Source: an uncultured bacterium
Lineage (GTDB): Bacteria > Desulfobacterota > BSN033 > UBA1163
Reading direction: 5' to 3'
DNA: 38,809 nucleotides
Assembly: GCA_938002255.1 (NCBI GenBank)
Contig: CALLAL010000033.1
Coordinates: 1 to 38,809, forward strand
Of the stretch, positions 7,774 through 15,454 are shown in pieces; within the stretch, counting starts at the first letter, position 1; each line of letters begins with the position of its first letter. Below the pieces are notes generated by a model. It saw nothing but the letters and a program-made list of their open reading frames with translations, had not been told where the DNA came from and ran no database searches. A program made the translations under genes and the position numbers.

Positions 7774-9071
7774 ATCGAACCATCTCTTGGAAGATCTTTG
7801 CCCTTGTGCTTTCCTTGCTCCTCTGTTTTCTCCTGCTTCAGAGTGTGCTGATTCTTCTTGTCGAGAAGCCCTTTCTTCAAGCCACCCTCTTGAGCTTCAT
7901 CATCATTGCCTCGTTGGCTTTTCTCATCCCAAAGAGATTCCTCCAGTGGATTCAATCGGAGTATACCAAAAGGCTCGAAACGGTGAATTCTGCTTGGGAA
8001 AAAACCGTTCAACAAATCTCCAGAGAAAGGGATAACCTTCAGAAGGTTCTCAATGAAATGACAGAAGGTGTCCTCGTGGTAGACGAGAGGAACCGAATTC
8101 GTATGGTGAATGACGCTTTAAAAACCCTATTTTCCCTTCCACAAGAGATACTTGGAAAATCACTTCTTGAGATTATTCGCCATTCAGAATTGGAGGAAGC
8201 AGCCCGACAAACCATCGAGACCGGCAAAAGTAAAACTTTCGAATTGACCCTTCCTTCCTCATCTCAAAAGTCCTTCGAGGTCAATGTGGTTCCTATGATC
8301 TCAGCTTGGAGGGATCATTCAGGAGACACCAAAGGATATGGCGCGATGGTGGTGTTCCATGACATTAGTCGCCTTAAGGAATTAGAGAGGATTCGCCAAG
8401 ATTTTGTTGCCAACGTCTCACACGAATTACGAACGCCTTTGACGACCATCAAAGGATATGCTGAAACCCTTCTTGAAGGAGCATTAAAAGAAGAAAGCGC
8501 TCCTTCTTTCGTTCAGGTGATCCTGAAACACACCGATCGTTTAACGAAGATCGTCGAAGATCTCCTCATGATCTCAAAAATTGAATCCCAAGAGTCCCAA
8601 TTATCTCTGGAACCCCTTTCCCTTTCGGAAATCCTTGAAGAAACCCTCGAGGTGGTTGCAGAGAATGCCAAAAAAAAGAAAATTCCTATCATCACATCAG
8701 GTCTTCCAGACTCGCTCCTGGTGAAGGCTGACCGAAAATATTTGGAGCAGATCCTTATTAACCTTCTCGATAATGCCATCAAATATAATCGTGAGGGGGG
8801 TAAAATTGTTATCTCCGCAACCTTGACTCCTCAGAACGACGTGGAAGTGGCCATTCAAGACAATGGCATTGGAATCCCCAAGGAAGATATACCTAGGATC
8901 TTCGAAAGGTTTTACCGTGTTGATAAAGGACGATCCAAAGAATTGGGAGGAACTGGCTTAGGCCTGTCCATTGTCAAGCATCTCGTCCAAGCCCAAGGAG
9001 GTAAGGTTTGGGCGGAGAGTCAACCTGGAGAAGGATCAACCTTCTACTTCACGCTACCCTCCCCGCGTTAA
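7770..9071 (+). CDS. PhoR-like membrane sensor histidine kinase
   Basis: A 433-residue kinase with two N-terminal membrane segments (about 7-31 and 36-55) and almost no periplasmic loop, as in PhoR. It continues with a short linker, a PAS domain (about 88-205), HisKA with His218 in ANVSHELRTPL, and HATPase_c with LLDNAIKYN, DNGIGIP and GTGLGLSIV. The tiny periplasmic part argues for sensing through another membrane protein, as PhoR does with PstSCAB-PhoU, though no pst or phoU gene lies here. It is translationally coupled to the regulator before it and overlaps the convergent ACT gene by 4 bp. Confidence 0.9.
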   Translation: MNRTISWKIFALVLSLLLCFLLLQSVLILLVEKPFLQATLLSFIIIASLAFLIPKRFLQWIQSEYTKRLETVNSAWEKTVQQISRERDNLQKVLNEMTEGVLVVDERNRIRMVNDALKTLFSLPQEILGKSLLEIIRHSELEEAARQTIETGKSKTFELTLPSSSQKSFEVNVVPMISAWRDHSGDTKGYGAMVVFHDISRLKELERIRQDFVANVSHELRTPLTTIKGYAETLLEGALKEESAPSFVQVILKHTDRLTKIVEDLLMISKIESQESQLSLEPLSLSEILEETLEVVAENAKKKKIPIITSGLPDSLLVKADRKYLEQILINLLDNAIKYNREGGKIVISATLTPQNDVEVAIQDNGIGIPKEDIPRIFERFYRVDKGRSKELGGTGLGLSIVKHLVQAQGGKVWAESQPGEGSTFYFTLPSPR

Positions 9072-9562
9072 AGATCTTGGAAGAGATCCCTCACTCGCTC
9101 GAAATCGGATTCAACGATATGGACAATGAACATGGCTTTTGAAGTGTCTTCCATAGCGGATCCGTAGATATAGTCGATATTCACTCCTGCTTCGCCAAAT
9201 CGTTTGGCGACCTGGCCCAGCATGCCCGGTTGGTTGATCAGTTTGAATACTAAAACCTGATCTGTATGGACCAGATGGTTGGCCCCAAGTAAAACCTTTT
9301 CGGCCTCTTTCGGTTTATCCACCAGGATCCGGATCAAGGAATAATCCGAAGAATCCTTTAAAATGCTTCGGTAACTCTCTGCAAGGGCGATCCTCCTACC
9401 GGTCTTTTCCCTCATATTAAAGAGCTCTTTGACCGAGTCTTTGGCGTTCTGAATGCTCATCGCCAGAATGTTAATATGGCGATCCTTCAGGACATCGCAC
9501 ATCTTCGAAAGCTCCCCAGGCGCATTGGTCAGGATGACCGAAAGCTGCGTTCTTTTTTCCAT
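9068..9562 (-). CDS. Tandem ACT-domain protein
   Basis: A 164-residue protein, start ATG 9562 with AGGAAGGGAG just upstream (longer frames reach 9733 but the extra part looks non-coding). Two ACT domains (about 7-75 and 95-160) each begin with the usual strand and Gly pattern (LTNAPGELSKMCDVL; LINQPGMLGQVAKRF). ACT domains bind amino acids or similar small ligands and control enzymes or transcription. As a stand-alone pair with no catalytic domain it is probably a regulatory subunit; its partner is unknown. Its stop overlaps the kinase stop on the other strand. Confidence 0.82.
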   Translation of the reverse strand: MEKRTQLSVILTNAPGELSKMCDVLKDRHINILAMSIQNAKDSVKELFNMREKTGRRIALAESYRSILKDSSDYSLIRILVDKPKEAEKVLLGANHLVHTDQVLVFKLINQPGMLGQVAKRFGEAGVNIDYIYGSAMEDTSKAMFIVHIVESDFERVRDLFQDL

Positions 9563-9672
9563 TCTCCCTTCCTCTCTGCTCCTTCTTCGTGTTTGGGTAG
9601 TACCATAACAAATTTCTTTAAGGGAGGCAAGAAAGAAACCTTTCCTAAAATATCCATGAGAATTTAACAATT

Positions 9673-9690
9673 CCGTCATCGGATTGTCAC
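9673..9690 (+). promoter_or_regulatory. Pho-box-like repeat pair
   Basis: CCGTCAT (9673-9679) and TTGTCAC (9684-9690) are separated by 4 bp. Each matches 6 of 7 bases of the E. coli Pho-box heptamer CTGTCAT/C, the best match to that consensus in the window. No good -10 lies exactly 10 bp on; TAAGAT at 9706-9711 is 15 bp on. It faces the receiver-kinase hybrid gene, 344 bp away. Confidence 0.45.
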
Positions 9691-9952
9691 AAACATGATT
9701 CAAAGTAAGATTGATGCTCGACTGGTTATTCATAGCCCACCCGTTTCACATTTCTTTGAAAGAGAGCAAAACCCCTTTGGGGACAGTCAAAGATGGGAAA
9801 CCCTCTCTGTATGGAGTCGGAAGCCACTCTTCTCCAAACTCATCCATGCAGTTATCCCAAAGCCCCATCCTCTCCCATGACAGACATTTAAGATGGAAAC
9901 AGAAAAAAAATAAGCAAGGGATCAAAAACCCATTTGGGTAACTTAAAAAGGT

Positions 9953-9974
9953 TCTTGTTTCTTTAGAAACGAGA
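9953..9974 (+). other. Hairpin upstream of the receiver-kinase gene
   Basis: The arms TCTTGTTTC and GAAACGAGA pair over 9 bp (one G-T) around a TTTA loop. No T run follows, so it is not a standard terminator. It could be a leader structure of the downstream gene. Confidence 0.4.
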
Positions 9975-10033
9975 AGGGTTCAAAATAGATGAGGCGGGCC
10001 AAACGTACGAATCATGAACCTTAGGAGAGGAAG

Positions 10034-11215
10034 ATGGTCACCCAAGAAAAAGGCAAAATCCTGATCGTAGATGATGAGAAGGATCTCGTGGAGATGTTGG
10101 CCTATCAGCTGAACCGGAGGGGATACCCAATCCTTAAAGCTTTTGATGGAGTTGAGGCTTGGAAAACGATTGAAGCAGAAAGGCCAGACCTTCTTATTCT
10201 TGATCTCATGATGCCCAATCTTGATGGATGGGAACTTTGCCGACTGATCCGTCGCAGTCAACATAAGACCATCAGAGCCATTGGGATCCTGATGCTGACG
10301 GCCCGGGCTACCCAGGAGGACAAAATTTATGGACTTGAAATTGGAGCAGATGATTATTTGGTTAAACCATTTTCCTTAAATGAATTGATTCTGAGGGTTG
10401 AAAAAATGATGGAGAAGCACCAGTCGTTAGTCCAATTGCAGGAAGAAGTGAAAACGCTTCAAACCGCCATGGAGGCGAGGGAGGTCCACCTTAAACAGGT
10501 GGCTCATGACCTCAAGTCACCTCTTATCTCCATAGGGTTTTCTGCCAGACGAATGCTGCGAAAAGAACAGAACGAAGAAACCTCAAAAGCGCTACAGACG
10601 ATTTTTCACAACAGCCTCCATTTAACCCAATGGATTGATGACGCCCTTTTGGATCCTCCTCCTGTGGACCCTCATTTGGAGGGTCACAAAAAAGAAGTGG
10701 AGGTCCGCTCTCTCATCTTACAAACCATCGAACTTTTAAAAGAGGTGGCCTCCGAAAAAAGCATAGAGGTTGTCTTTCAGGACGCGCCCATCCATTTCAA
10801 ACCATCGCTTCATGAGGCCCTGATCCGCAGGGTTCTGACAAATCTCCTTTCCAATGCTTTGAAATATACTCCTCGGGGAGGGAGGGTTGAAATCTCATTA
10901 AAATATTATTTTAGCCAAAAGGGAACGGGAGTGATGGAAATTGTCGTAGCAGACAATGGGATTGGCATTCCAGAGGAAGAGAGCGAAAAGATTTTCGAAC
11001 CCTATTACCGAGGGAAAAATGTCTCCCATGAGGAAGGCAAGGGAACAGGACTTTCCTTTGTAAAAAAGGTGATTGACATGCACGGAGGGAAAATATTGGT
11101 TCAGAGTGAAATCACCAAAGGAAGCACCTTTTCCATTCTCTTACCCATCAAAAATGTTCCGATAGAAGTCACAGGGGAATGGTATTCAAAGGACTTCCCC
11201 CTCCCTAAGCAATGA
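10034..11215 (+). CDS. Soluble receiver-histidine kinase hybrid (REC-HisKA-HATPase)
   Basis: A 393-residue protein in inverted hybrid order: N-terminal receiver (about 8-122, Asp57 in LLILDLMMPNLDG, Lys111 in LVKPF), a coiled linker (125-150), HisKA with His158 in QVAHDLKSPL, and HATPase_c with LTNLLSNALKYT, DNGIGIP and GTGLSFV. There is no membrane segment. Such proteins act as relay nodes: the receiver takes phosphate from, or is switched by, another kinase and gates the C-terminal kinase. The start has AGGAGAGGAAG. A small gene follows by 9 bp, and two PhoB-like regulators lie on either side, so cross-talk with them is a fair inference. Confidence 0.9.
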   Translation: MVTQEKGKILIVDDEKDLVEMLAYQLNRRGYPILKAFDGVEAWKTIEAERPDLLILDLMMPNLDGWELCRLIRRSQHKTIRAIGILMLTARATQEDKIYGLEIGADDYLVKPFSLNELILRVEKMMEKHQSLVQLQEEVKTLQTAMEAREVHLKQVAHDLKSPLISIGFSARRMLRKEQNEETSKALQTIFHNSLHLTQWIDDALLDPPPVDPHLEGHKKEVEVRSLILQTIELLKEVASEKSIEVVFQDAPIHFKPSLHEALIRRVLTNLLSNALKYTPRGGRVEISLKYYFSQKGTGVMEIVVADNGIGIPEEESEKIFEPYYRGKNVSHEEGKGTGLSFVKKVIDMHGGKILVQSEITKGSTFSILLPIKNVPIEVTGEWYSKDFPLPKQ

Positions 11216-11224
11216 GGAAACATT

Positions 11225-11482
11225 ATGAAATTTCTCCCCCTGCGTCCATCAAAAGAGACGGAGGATAAAATCAAGGTTGGACAGAAAGTGATCAGCCTGC
11301 TCACAGGGATAGAATATGAGATAAAAAAATTGCTAACCGATAACAGTGTTCTCTTGCACTCCAAGGACCAAAAGGCGTCAGCCCTGGTTCATAAGGACCA
11401 TCTGAACACTTTTTATGTGTCTGCTGACTCCAATGGGATGAAAGACCCTACCCATGCACAAAAAGGAAAAGAGCCTCCATAA
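11225..11482 (+). CDS. Small hypothetical protein downstream of the receiver-kinase
   Basis: An 85-residue protein, ATG 9 bp after the upstream stop with AATGAGGAAAC as ribosome site. It is rich in Lys and Asp; the middle (about 20-60: KVGQKVISLLTG..., then VLLHSKDQ, ALVHKDHL) could form a small SH3-like beta barrel, but I do not recognise the family. The tail is Pro/Lys-rich and probably disordered. Close spacing suggests co-translation with the kinase and a possible accessory role. Confidence 0.6.
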   Translation: MKFLPLRPSKETEDKIKVGQKVISLLTGIEYEIKKLLTDNSVLLHSKDQKASALVHKDHLNTFYVSADSNGMKDPTHAQKGKEPP

Positions 11483-11539
11483 GAGAACTTGCCCCCCTTG
11501 AAGAGCCTCCCAAAGGCCTCACCTGGATGAAACGAACTT

Positions 11540-12226
11540 TTACTCTTCGATCTCCCGAAATCGATAGCCCACTCCCCGAATCGTTTCAATCCAATCTCCC
11601 ATGGCACCCAGTTTATCCCTCAGTCGCCGAATATGGGTATCAACGGTCCGGGCATACCCCTCATAGGTATATCCCCAAACTTTATCTAATAAATTTTCAC
11701 GGGTAAACACACGCCCTTTTTTCGAAACCAGCGTCACCAAAAGTTTGAACTCCGTATGCGTTAGAGAAACGGGAGTCTGATTCACAGAGACTTGGTGACG
11801 TTCAAAATCAATCAGAAGCCCCCCGATTTGAATATGAGGTTCTTCTTCATTCATAGGTTCCTTGCGTTTTAAAATGGCCTTCACTCTTAATACTAACTCC
11901 CGGGGGCTAAAGGGTTTGGTCACATAATCCTCTGCGCCCAATTCAAACCCAACAATCCGATCTAATTCCTCTGCCCTGGCGGTTAGCATGAGAATGGGAA
12001 TTTTCTGAGTCTGGGGATCAGCCTTCAGTGCCCGGCAGATATCCTTTCCATCCATATCAGGAAGCATCAAATCCAGGATAATAAGCTTAGGGCGAAGTTT
12101 CTTGACCTGCTCCAGCGCGGAAGCCCCATCAGAAACAGCCCGTACGGGAAATCCCGCTTGCTTAAACTGGAATTCAATGAGCCGTGAAATATCCGCCTCG
12201 TCTTCCACAATTAAGATGGGGTTCAT
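11540..12226 (-). CDS. PhoB-like OmpR-family response regulator (paralogue B, orphan)
   Basis: A 228-residue regulator: receiver with Asp52 in LIILDLMLPDMDG and VTKPF, then a winged-helix domain. The recognition region (WGYTYEGYARTVDTHIRR) is identical to that of paralogue A, so both should bind the same DNA sites. No kinase is directly coupled; the two kinases of the block at 7770 and 10034 are candidates. Its own upstream DNA carries a five-unit 11-bp repeat array of Pho-box type with a TAGAGT -10, suggesting autoregulation as known for phoB. It may be the true PhoB of this organism, which is inference. Confidence 0.9.
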   Translation of the reverse strand: MNPILIVEDEADISRLIEFQFKQAGFPVRAVSDGASALEQVKKLRPKLIILDLMLPDMDGKDICRALKADPQTQKIPILMLTARAEELDRIVGFELGAEDYVTKPFSPRELVLRVKAILKRKEPMNEEEPHIQIGGLLIDFERHQVSVNQTPVSLTHTEFKLLVTLVSKKGRVFTRENLLDKVWGYTYEGYARTVDTHIRRLRDKLGAMGDWIETIRGVGYRFREIEE

Positions 12227-12431
12227 AAGGATCTGTTCTCCCTAAAACGGTTCTCGGGAATATCGAACCCTGGGAAACGTCTCATGAGGAAAGATGGGAT
12301 GAGGATGCTTTGCGCATGAAAGGACAATGCATTAACAATTTCAAATACGTCAAATGGGTGAAGAGGGAAAGAAATAAGATGGCAATCCCTATTTTTTTCA
12401 TATCCGACGCCCCTTCTAAGAGTTTGATTTA

Positions 12432-12498
12432 ACTCTAACGTAACTCCGTTACAAACAGGTTTAGGTTTTGTTAATTTTTCGTTACAGGTTTGTAGGGA
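12432..12498 (-). promoter_or_regulatory. Five-unit Pho-box-like array with -10 before the PhoB-like regulator
   Basis: On the plus strand GT-starting heptamers occur at 12448, 12459, 12470, 12481 and 12492, an exact 11-bp period. Read on the coding (minus) strand they are TCCCTAC, CTGTAAC, AATTAAC, CCTAAAC and TTGTAAC, each with a 4-bp spacer. Ten bp after the last unit is TAGAGT (12437-12432), 4 of 6 to TATAAT. This is the spacing of PhoB-activated promoters. The predicted leader is about 200 nt. Confidence 0.6.
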
Positions 12499-12521
12499 GA
12501 CAAGATTCTCTGTCTTACGTC

Positions 12522-12550
12522 CCGTCACAAAAATTTCTAAGTTCTGACAT
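12522..12550 (+). promoter_or_regulatory. Three-unit Pho-box-like array facing the STAS gene
   Basis: CCGTCAC (12522-12528), ATTTCTA (12533-12539) and CTGACAT (12544-12550) are spaced 11 bp apart, with AAAA as the first spacer, the same spacer as in the phoA and phnD boxes. The last heptamer matches 6 of 7 to CTGTCAT. No strong -10 sits 10 bp on; TAATGT (12566-12571) and TTTAAT (12564-12569) are nearby. Confidence 0.5.
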
Positions 12551-12716
12551 CAAGGTGTTAACGTTTAATGTTAATTCTTAAGGGCGGAGAACTTCTCTGG
12601 TAGAAAAAGAAACGAGGGATGAGGTCGGGCAGGAAAAACCTTGAAACCATGGAAAACTGATCTTGGTTTCAGTAAAATCCATTTCCAATGGAAAAGGAGG
12701 AGATCGAAAAAAGCAG

Positions 12717-13079
12717 ATGCAATCTAAATTTATCAAAAGCGGTGAGTTCCTCATCATTAAATTATTCGGAAACACCTCGCCCAACGAGAGACTCATTTTT
12801 AGACAATCTATTGTCTCACATCTTCAAACATTACATCCCAAGGTGATTGTGGATCTCTCGGATTGGAGGGAAAACGGAGGGGTATATCTTGTGGGATTGT
12901 TGAATACAGTTCGGAAAGAGACCCATTTCTTAGGCGGGGAGGTTAAACTCTGCGCCCTCAGCCCTCAACTTTATCAGTATTTTCGGGAAAATCGTCTCTT
13001 AGACGTCTTTGAAACCCAAAAAACTCTGGACCAGGCCAAGCGAAGCTTCAAAAAAGGAACAGATGATGGCAAGCGTTAA
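12717..13079 (+). CDS. STAS-domain protein lacking the phospho-serine
   Basis: A 120-residue single-domain protein of the SpoIIAA/anti-sigma-antagonist fold (beta strand FLIIKLFGN, then VIVDLSD and helix). ATG 12717 is chosen, with GGAGGAG about 13 nt upstream. In phospho-regulated antagonists the strand VVLDLS is followed by a Ser at the helix start (DSSG); here the equivalent is RENGG, with no Ser or Thr at the tip. It therefore probably acts without phosphorylation, by direct binding. Its end overlaps the start of the MBL-fold gene by 17 bp, so the two are co-expressed. Confidence 0.75.
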   Translation: MQSKFIKSGEFLIIKLFGNTSPNERLIFRQSIVSHLQTLHPKVIVDLSDWRENGGVYLVGLLNTVRKETHFLGGEVKLCALSPQLYQYFRENRLLDVFETQKTLDQAKRSFKKGTDDGKR

Positions 13080-13803
13080 AGAAATCCAGAAGGGTATTTA
13101 TCTTTTAGGAGGCAAGGCCAAGGGGAGCCACAGCTATTTAGTAAGAGGAAACACCCGGAATGCCCTGATTGACTCAGGCTTGGATGAACATTTTTTGGAT
13201 CTTCAGGCACAACTCTCCTTTTTGGGACTTAAAATCAGAGACATCGATATTGTCATCAACACCCATGAACATCTGGATCATATCGGCTCGAATCGGTACT
13301 TTCAAGAAACCGCTCTTATCGCCGCCCATCGTTTTGCGGCTACGAAGATCTCTTTAGGGGACCATTACGTCACGTTCTATCGGTCCCGCGATTTAAATGA
13401 AGTCCCTCTCCATGTCCACCTCTGGTTAGAAAATCGATTCCTCTTCGACCTTGGAACCCATCTCCTGGAGGTCATCCATACGCCTGGACATACATCCGGA
13501 TCCATTTGCATTTATGAATACCATTCCAAAGTGCTCTTTTCTGGCGATACGGTCTTTGCCGGAGGAACGCTTTCGTATATCGCCGAATCAGGGAGCGTTG
13601 GGGATTACATTAACTCCATGATACGCCTGGAGTCACGCAAAATCACTGAAATTTACCCGGGACATGGGGCCCTGTCAAAGACCCCGGATCAGGACTTGTC
13701 CCAAGCCATCTTAAATGCAAAAAAATTGCTCAAAGGAGAGAAAGAGGTTCCTGTGGGTCTTTCCCCACACCAGGTTGACCTGGATTGGAACCAAAATCCA
13801 TAA
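13063..13803 (+). CDS. MBL-fold metallo-hydrolase (glyoxalase II-like)
   Basis: A 246-residue metallo-beta-lactamase-fold protein. ATG 13063 (or the adjacent ATG 13066) follows AAAGGAAC and overlaps the STAS gene. All metal ligand motifs are present: THEHLDH (67-73), TPGHT, SGDTVF and PGHG, a binuclear site as in glyoxalase II-type thioester or lactone hydrolases. It is not PhnP, whose sequence around the HxHxDH motif differs. The substrate is unknown. With the STAS protein it forms a two-gene unit behind a Pho-box-like array. Confidence 0.87.
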   Translation: MMASVKEIQKGIYLLGGKAKGSHSYLVRGNTRNALIDSGLDEHFLDLQAQLSFLGLKIRDIDIVINTHEHLDHIGSNRYFQETALIAAHRFAATKISLGDHYVTFYRSRDLNEVPLHVHLWLENRFLFDLGTHLLEVIHTPGHTSGSICIYEYHSKVLFSGDTVFAGGTLSYIAESGSVGDYINSMIRLESRKITEIYPGHGALSKTPDQDLSQAILNAKKLLKGEKEVPVGLSPHQVDLDWNQNP

Positions 13804-13932
13804 AAACTTAAAGCCCTTTACCACAATACCCTCATTCCAAACTGGGTTCAACCAACTTTAATTGTAGTGATATTTTCACCTGTTGGTTTTTTCCGGGAAT
13901 ACATACATTTCCCCGATAGGGAATCGGTAGAA

Positions 13933-13966
13933 ATTTCACCTAAATGTCAACCTATGGTAACACAAT
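13933..13966 (+). promoter_or_regulatory. Weak Pho-box-like promoter before arsC
   Basis: ATTTCAC (13933-13939) and ATGTCAA (13944-13950) are 11 bp apart, each 5 of 7 to CTGTCAT/C. CACAAT begins 10 bp later (13961-13966), 4 of 6 to TATAAT. The layout is right, but the matches are modest. A small inverted repeat (CCGAT 13913-13917, ATCGG 13923-13927) lies just before it. Confidence 0.35.
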
Positions 13967-14030
13967 TGCCATCACTGGATGTTAGAGAATGAAGCAATAG
14001 ACACCAATGAAATGGGAAAAGGGAGAAGGA

Positions 14031-14471
14031 ATGGACAAGAAAAACGTGTTGTTCATCTGCGTTCATAACAGTGCCCGGAGCCAGATGGCAGAGGCTTGGC
14101 TCAACCACATGTGCGGAAACCTCTTTGAAGCAGAGAGCGCAGGTCTTGAAGCTGGGACTCTAAACCCCCTTGCCGTTGAGGTCATGAAAGAGGTAGGCCT
14201 TGATATTTCTCATAAAAAGACACAACAGGTCTTTGATTTGGTCAAAGCAGGGAAGATTTACACCTATGTCATCACGGTCTGCGATGAGGCAAGTGCAGAA
14301 CGCTGTCCTATTTTCCCTGGAATGCACAAACGATTACACTGGAGTTTCCCCGACCCTGCAACTGTGACAGGGACACCAGAGGAACAATTAGAAAAAGTCA
14401 GAGAAATCCGCGACGGCATTCGTTCTGCTGTAGAAAGGTTTTGTATAGAAGAGAGAGCCACGGTATCATAA
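14031..14471 (+). CDS. arsC: Arsenate reductase, thioredoxin-coupled type
   Basis: A 146-residue protein of the low-molecular-weight tyrosine phosphatase fold. It has the P-loop CVHNSARS (Cys10 to Ser17) and the redox pair Cys84 and Cys92 ([11 protein letters not shown]), the three-cysteine set of thioredoxin-linked ArsC that reduces arsenate to arsenite. ATG 14031 lies just after GGGAGAAGGA; ATG 14007 is a possible upstream start. No arsenite pump or ArsR gene is near. It converges on the phn operon with a 6-bp overlap of the 3' ends. Arsenate enters cells through phosphate uptake, which fits its place beside phosphorus-acquisition genes. Confidence 0.9.
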   Translation: MDKKNVLFICVHNSARSQMAEAWLNHMCGNLFEAESAGLEAGTLNPLAVEVMKEVGLDISHKKTQQVFDLVKAGKIYTYVITVCDEASAERCPIFPGMHKRLHWSFPDPATVTGTPEEQLEKVREIRDGIRSAVERFCIEERATVS

Positions 14472-15431
14472 TTCCTTTGGCTTAAAGATGCGTTCATCCC
14501 CCTCTTTGTTCTTCTTCCCCCTTTTTAGCAGGACCATCAAATTCTCCTTTGACTCTTGAAGGTGTTGAAAATATCGATTTCGAAGCTCCATAATCAGCAT
14601 CCCCTGGTATGTAGAAAGGTAAGCGTTTAACATTTCAGCCATCGGGACCTGACCCCAGCCAACGGGCATGTGGGAATCTCCGCGGCCAAAAGGGATTTGA
14701 TGGGTTTGGATTTTTTCATGGTAGTAAATGGCCCCACCAAAATTATCATGAATGTGAGTGTGCGCAACAAGAAAAGAGACCTCCTTAACTGCTTCGATTG
14801 GATCAAACTGATAAAAGAGGGCCGCCATGTAGAGATGGCCGAGATCTAAATTCACTTTCACATTAGAACGTCCGATCTGGTTCACCTGGTCCTTAAGCCC
14901 ATCTATCGTCTCTCCGTAACAATAAGGGCTGTGATAGAGGTAGGGTCTTGCATTCTCAATGCAGATCGTCACGTGAGGATATTCCTCGGAAAGACGGATG
15001 ATCTGCTCCCGCTCGATCTCCATGAGGCGATAAGCAAGACCTCTCTTGATGGGATGGCCATTCTGGATAGGAAAAGCTTCTTCCGGAATAAAGCGTCCTG
15101 CGTGATAGACCAGAATGGTTGATCCGATAGATAAGGAAAATTCGAGACTCGCTTTAAAAACCGAGTAATGAAGCTCCGGATTCCACTGATCCATTAAATT
15201 AAGTGGATTGGGGCTATGAACGCTGTAAGCAAAATCAAAATCTTTCAGAATGTTCTGAACCGCTTTGAGACGCCGTTCATCCGGCAGGCCCCCTTTAATC
15301 ACATCGAGTCCATGTACGGGTATTTCAACGGCTTCCATTCCGATTTCAGCAAAATAGGCAAGGTCTTTCTGTAAGACGTTCAGATTTCCATCCACCCGTA
15401 TTTCATCAATTTTACATCCAATTTTTATCAA
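14466..15431 (-). CDS. Xylose isomerase-like TIM-barrel protein at the end of the phn operon
   Basis: A 321-residue protein of the sugar phosphate isomerase/epimerase or AP-endonuclease 2 fold. TTG 15431 is chosen because a perfect AGGAGG lies 6 nt upstream; a longer frame to 15482 would overlap phnM. Barrel-type motifs with likely metal ligands are visible: SVHSP, LVYHAGR, ICIENAR, VNLDLGH, HTHIHDN and LIMELRNR. It lies 23 bp after phnM, last in the phn operon. The operon lacks phnN and phnP, so this protein may process a sugar-phosphate product of the C-P lyase pathway, or a sugar moiety of a phosphonate. That role is inference. Confidence 0.82.
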   Translation of the reverse strand: MIKIGCKIDEIRVDGNLNVLQKDLAYFAEIGMEAVEIPVHGLDVIKGGLPDERRLKAVQNILKDFDFAYSVHSPNPLNLMDQWNPELHYSVFKASLEFSLSIGSTILVYHAGRFIPEEAFPIQNGHPIKRGLAYRLMEIEREQIIRLSEEYPHVTICIENARPYLYHSPYCYGETIDGLKDQVNQIGRSNVKVNLDLGHLYMAALFYQFDPIEAVKEVSFLVAHTHIHDNFGGAIYYHEKIQTHQIPFGRGDSHMPVGWGQVPMAEMLNAYLSTYQGMLIMELRNRYFQHLQESKENLMVLLKRGKKNKEGDERIFKPKEL

Positions 15432-15454
15432 GATGACCTCCTGTTTGATGGATC

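Larger units (their letters stand above)
9563..10033. other. 470-bp intergenic region
   Basis: I find no convincing gene here; small open frames at 9695-9941 lack ribosome sites and domains. It holds a Pho-box-like repeat at 9673-9690 and a hairpin at 9953-9974 (listed separately). Confidence 0.5.
12227..12716. other. 490-bp divergent regulatory region
   Basis: I see no gene here. The region separates the leftward response regulator from the rightward STAS gene and carries two distinct 11-bp-period repeat arrays on opposite strands plus A+T-rich promoter-like DNA (12556-12580). A 101-codon open frame at 12223-12528 (minus strand) overlaps these repeats and shows no protein features. Confidence 0.55.

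Noticed and set aside
9695-9941. Two small overlapping frames (61 and 76 codons) in the 9.6-10.0 kb gap
   Set aside because: No ribosome sites and no coding signature; the region looks regulatory.
12223-12528. 101-codon frame upstream of the second response regulator
   Set aside because: It overlaps the repeat array and promoter and shows no protein pattern; it only abuts the regulator by chance.
13063-13803. MBL-fold protein as the missing PhnP
   Set aside because: It has the glyoxalase II-like THEHLDH, TPGHT and SGDT set, is distant from the phn operon on the other strand, and lacks PhnP-type context. Shared fold alone is not enough.
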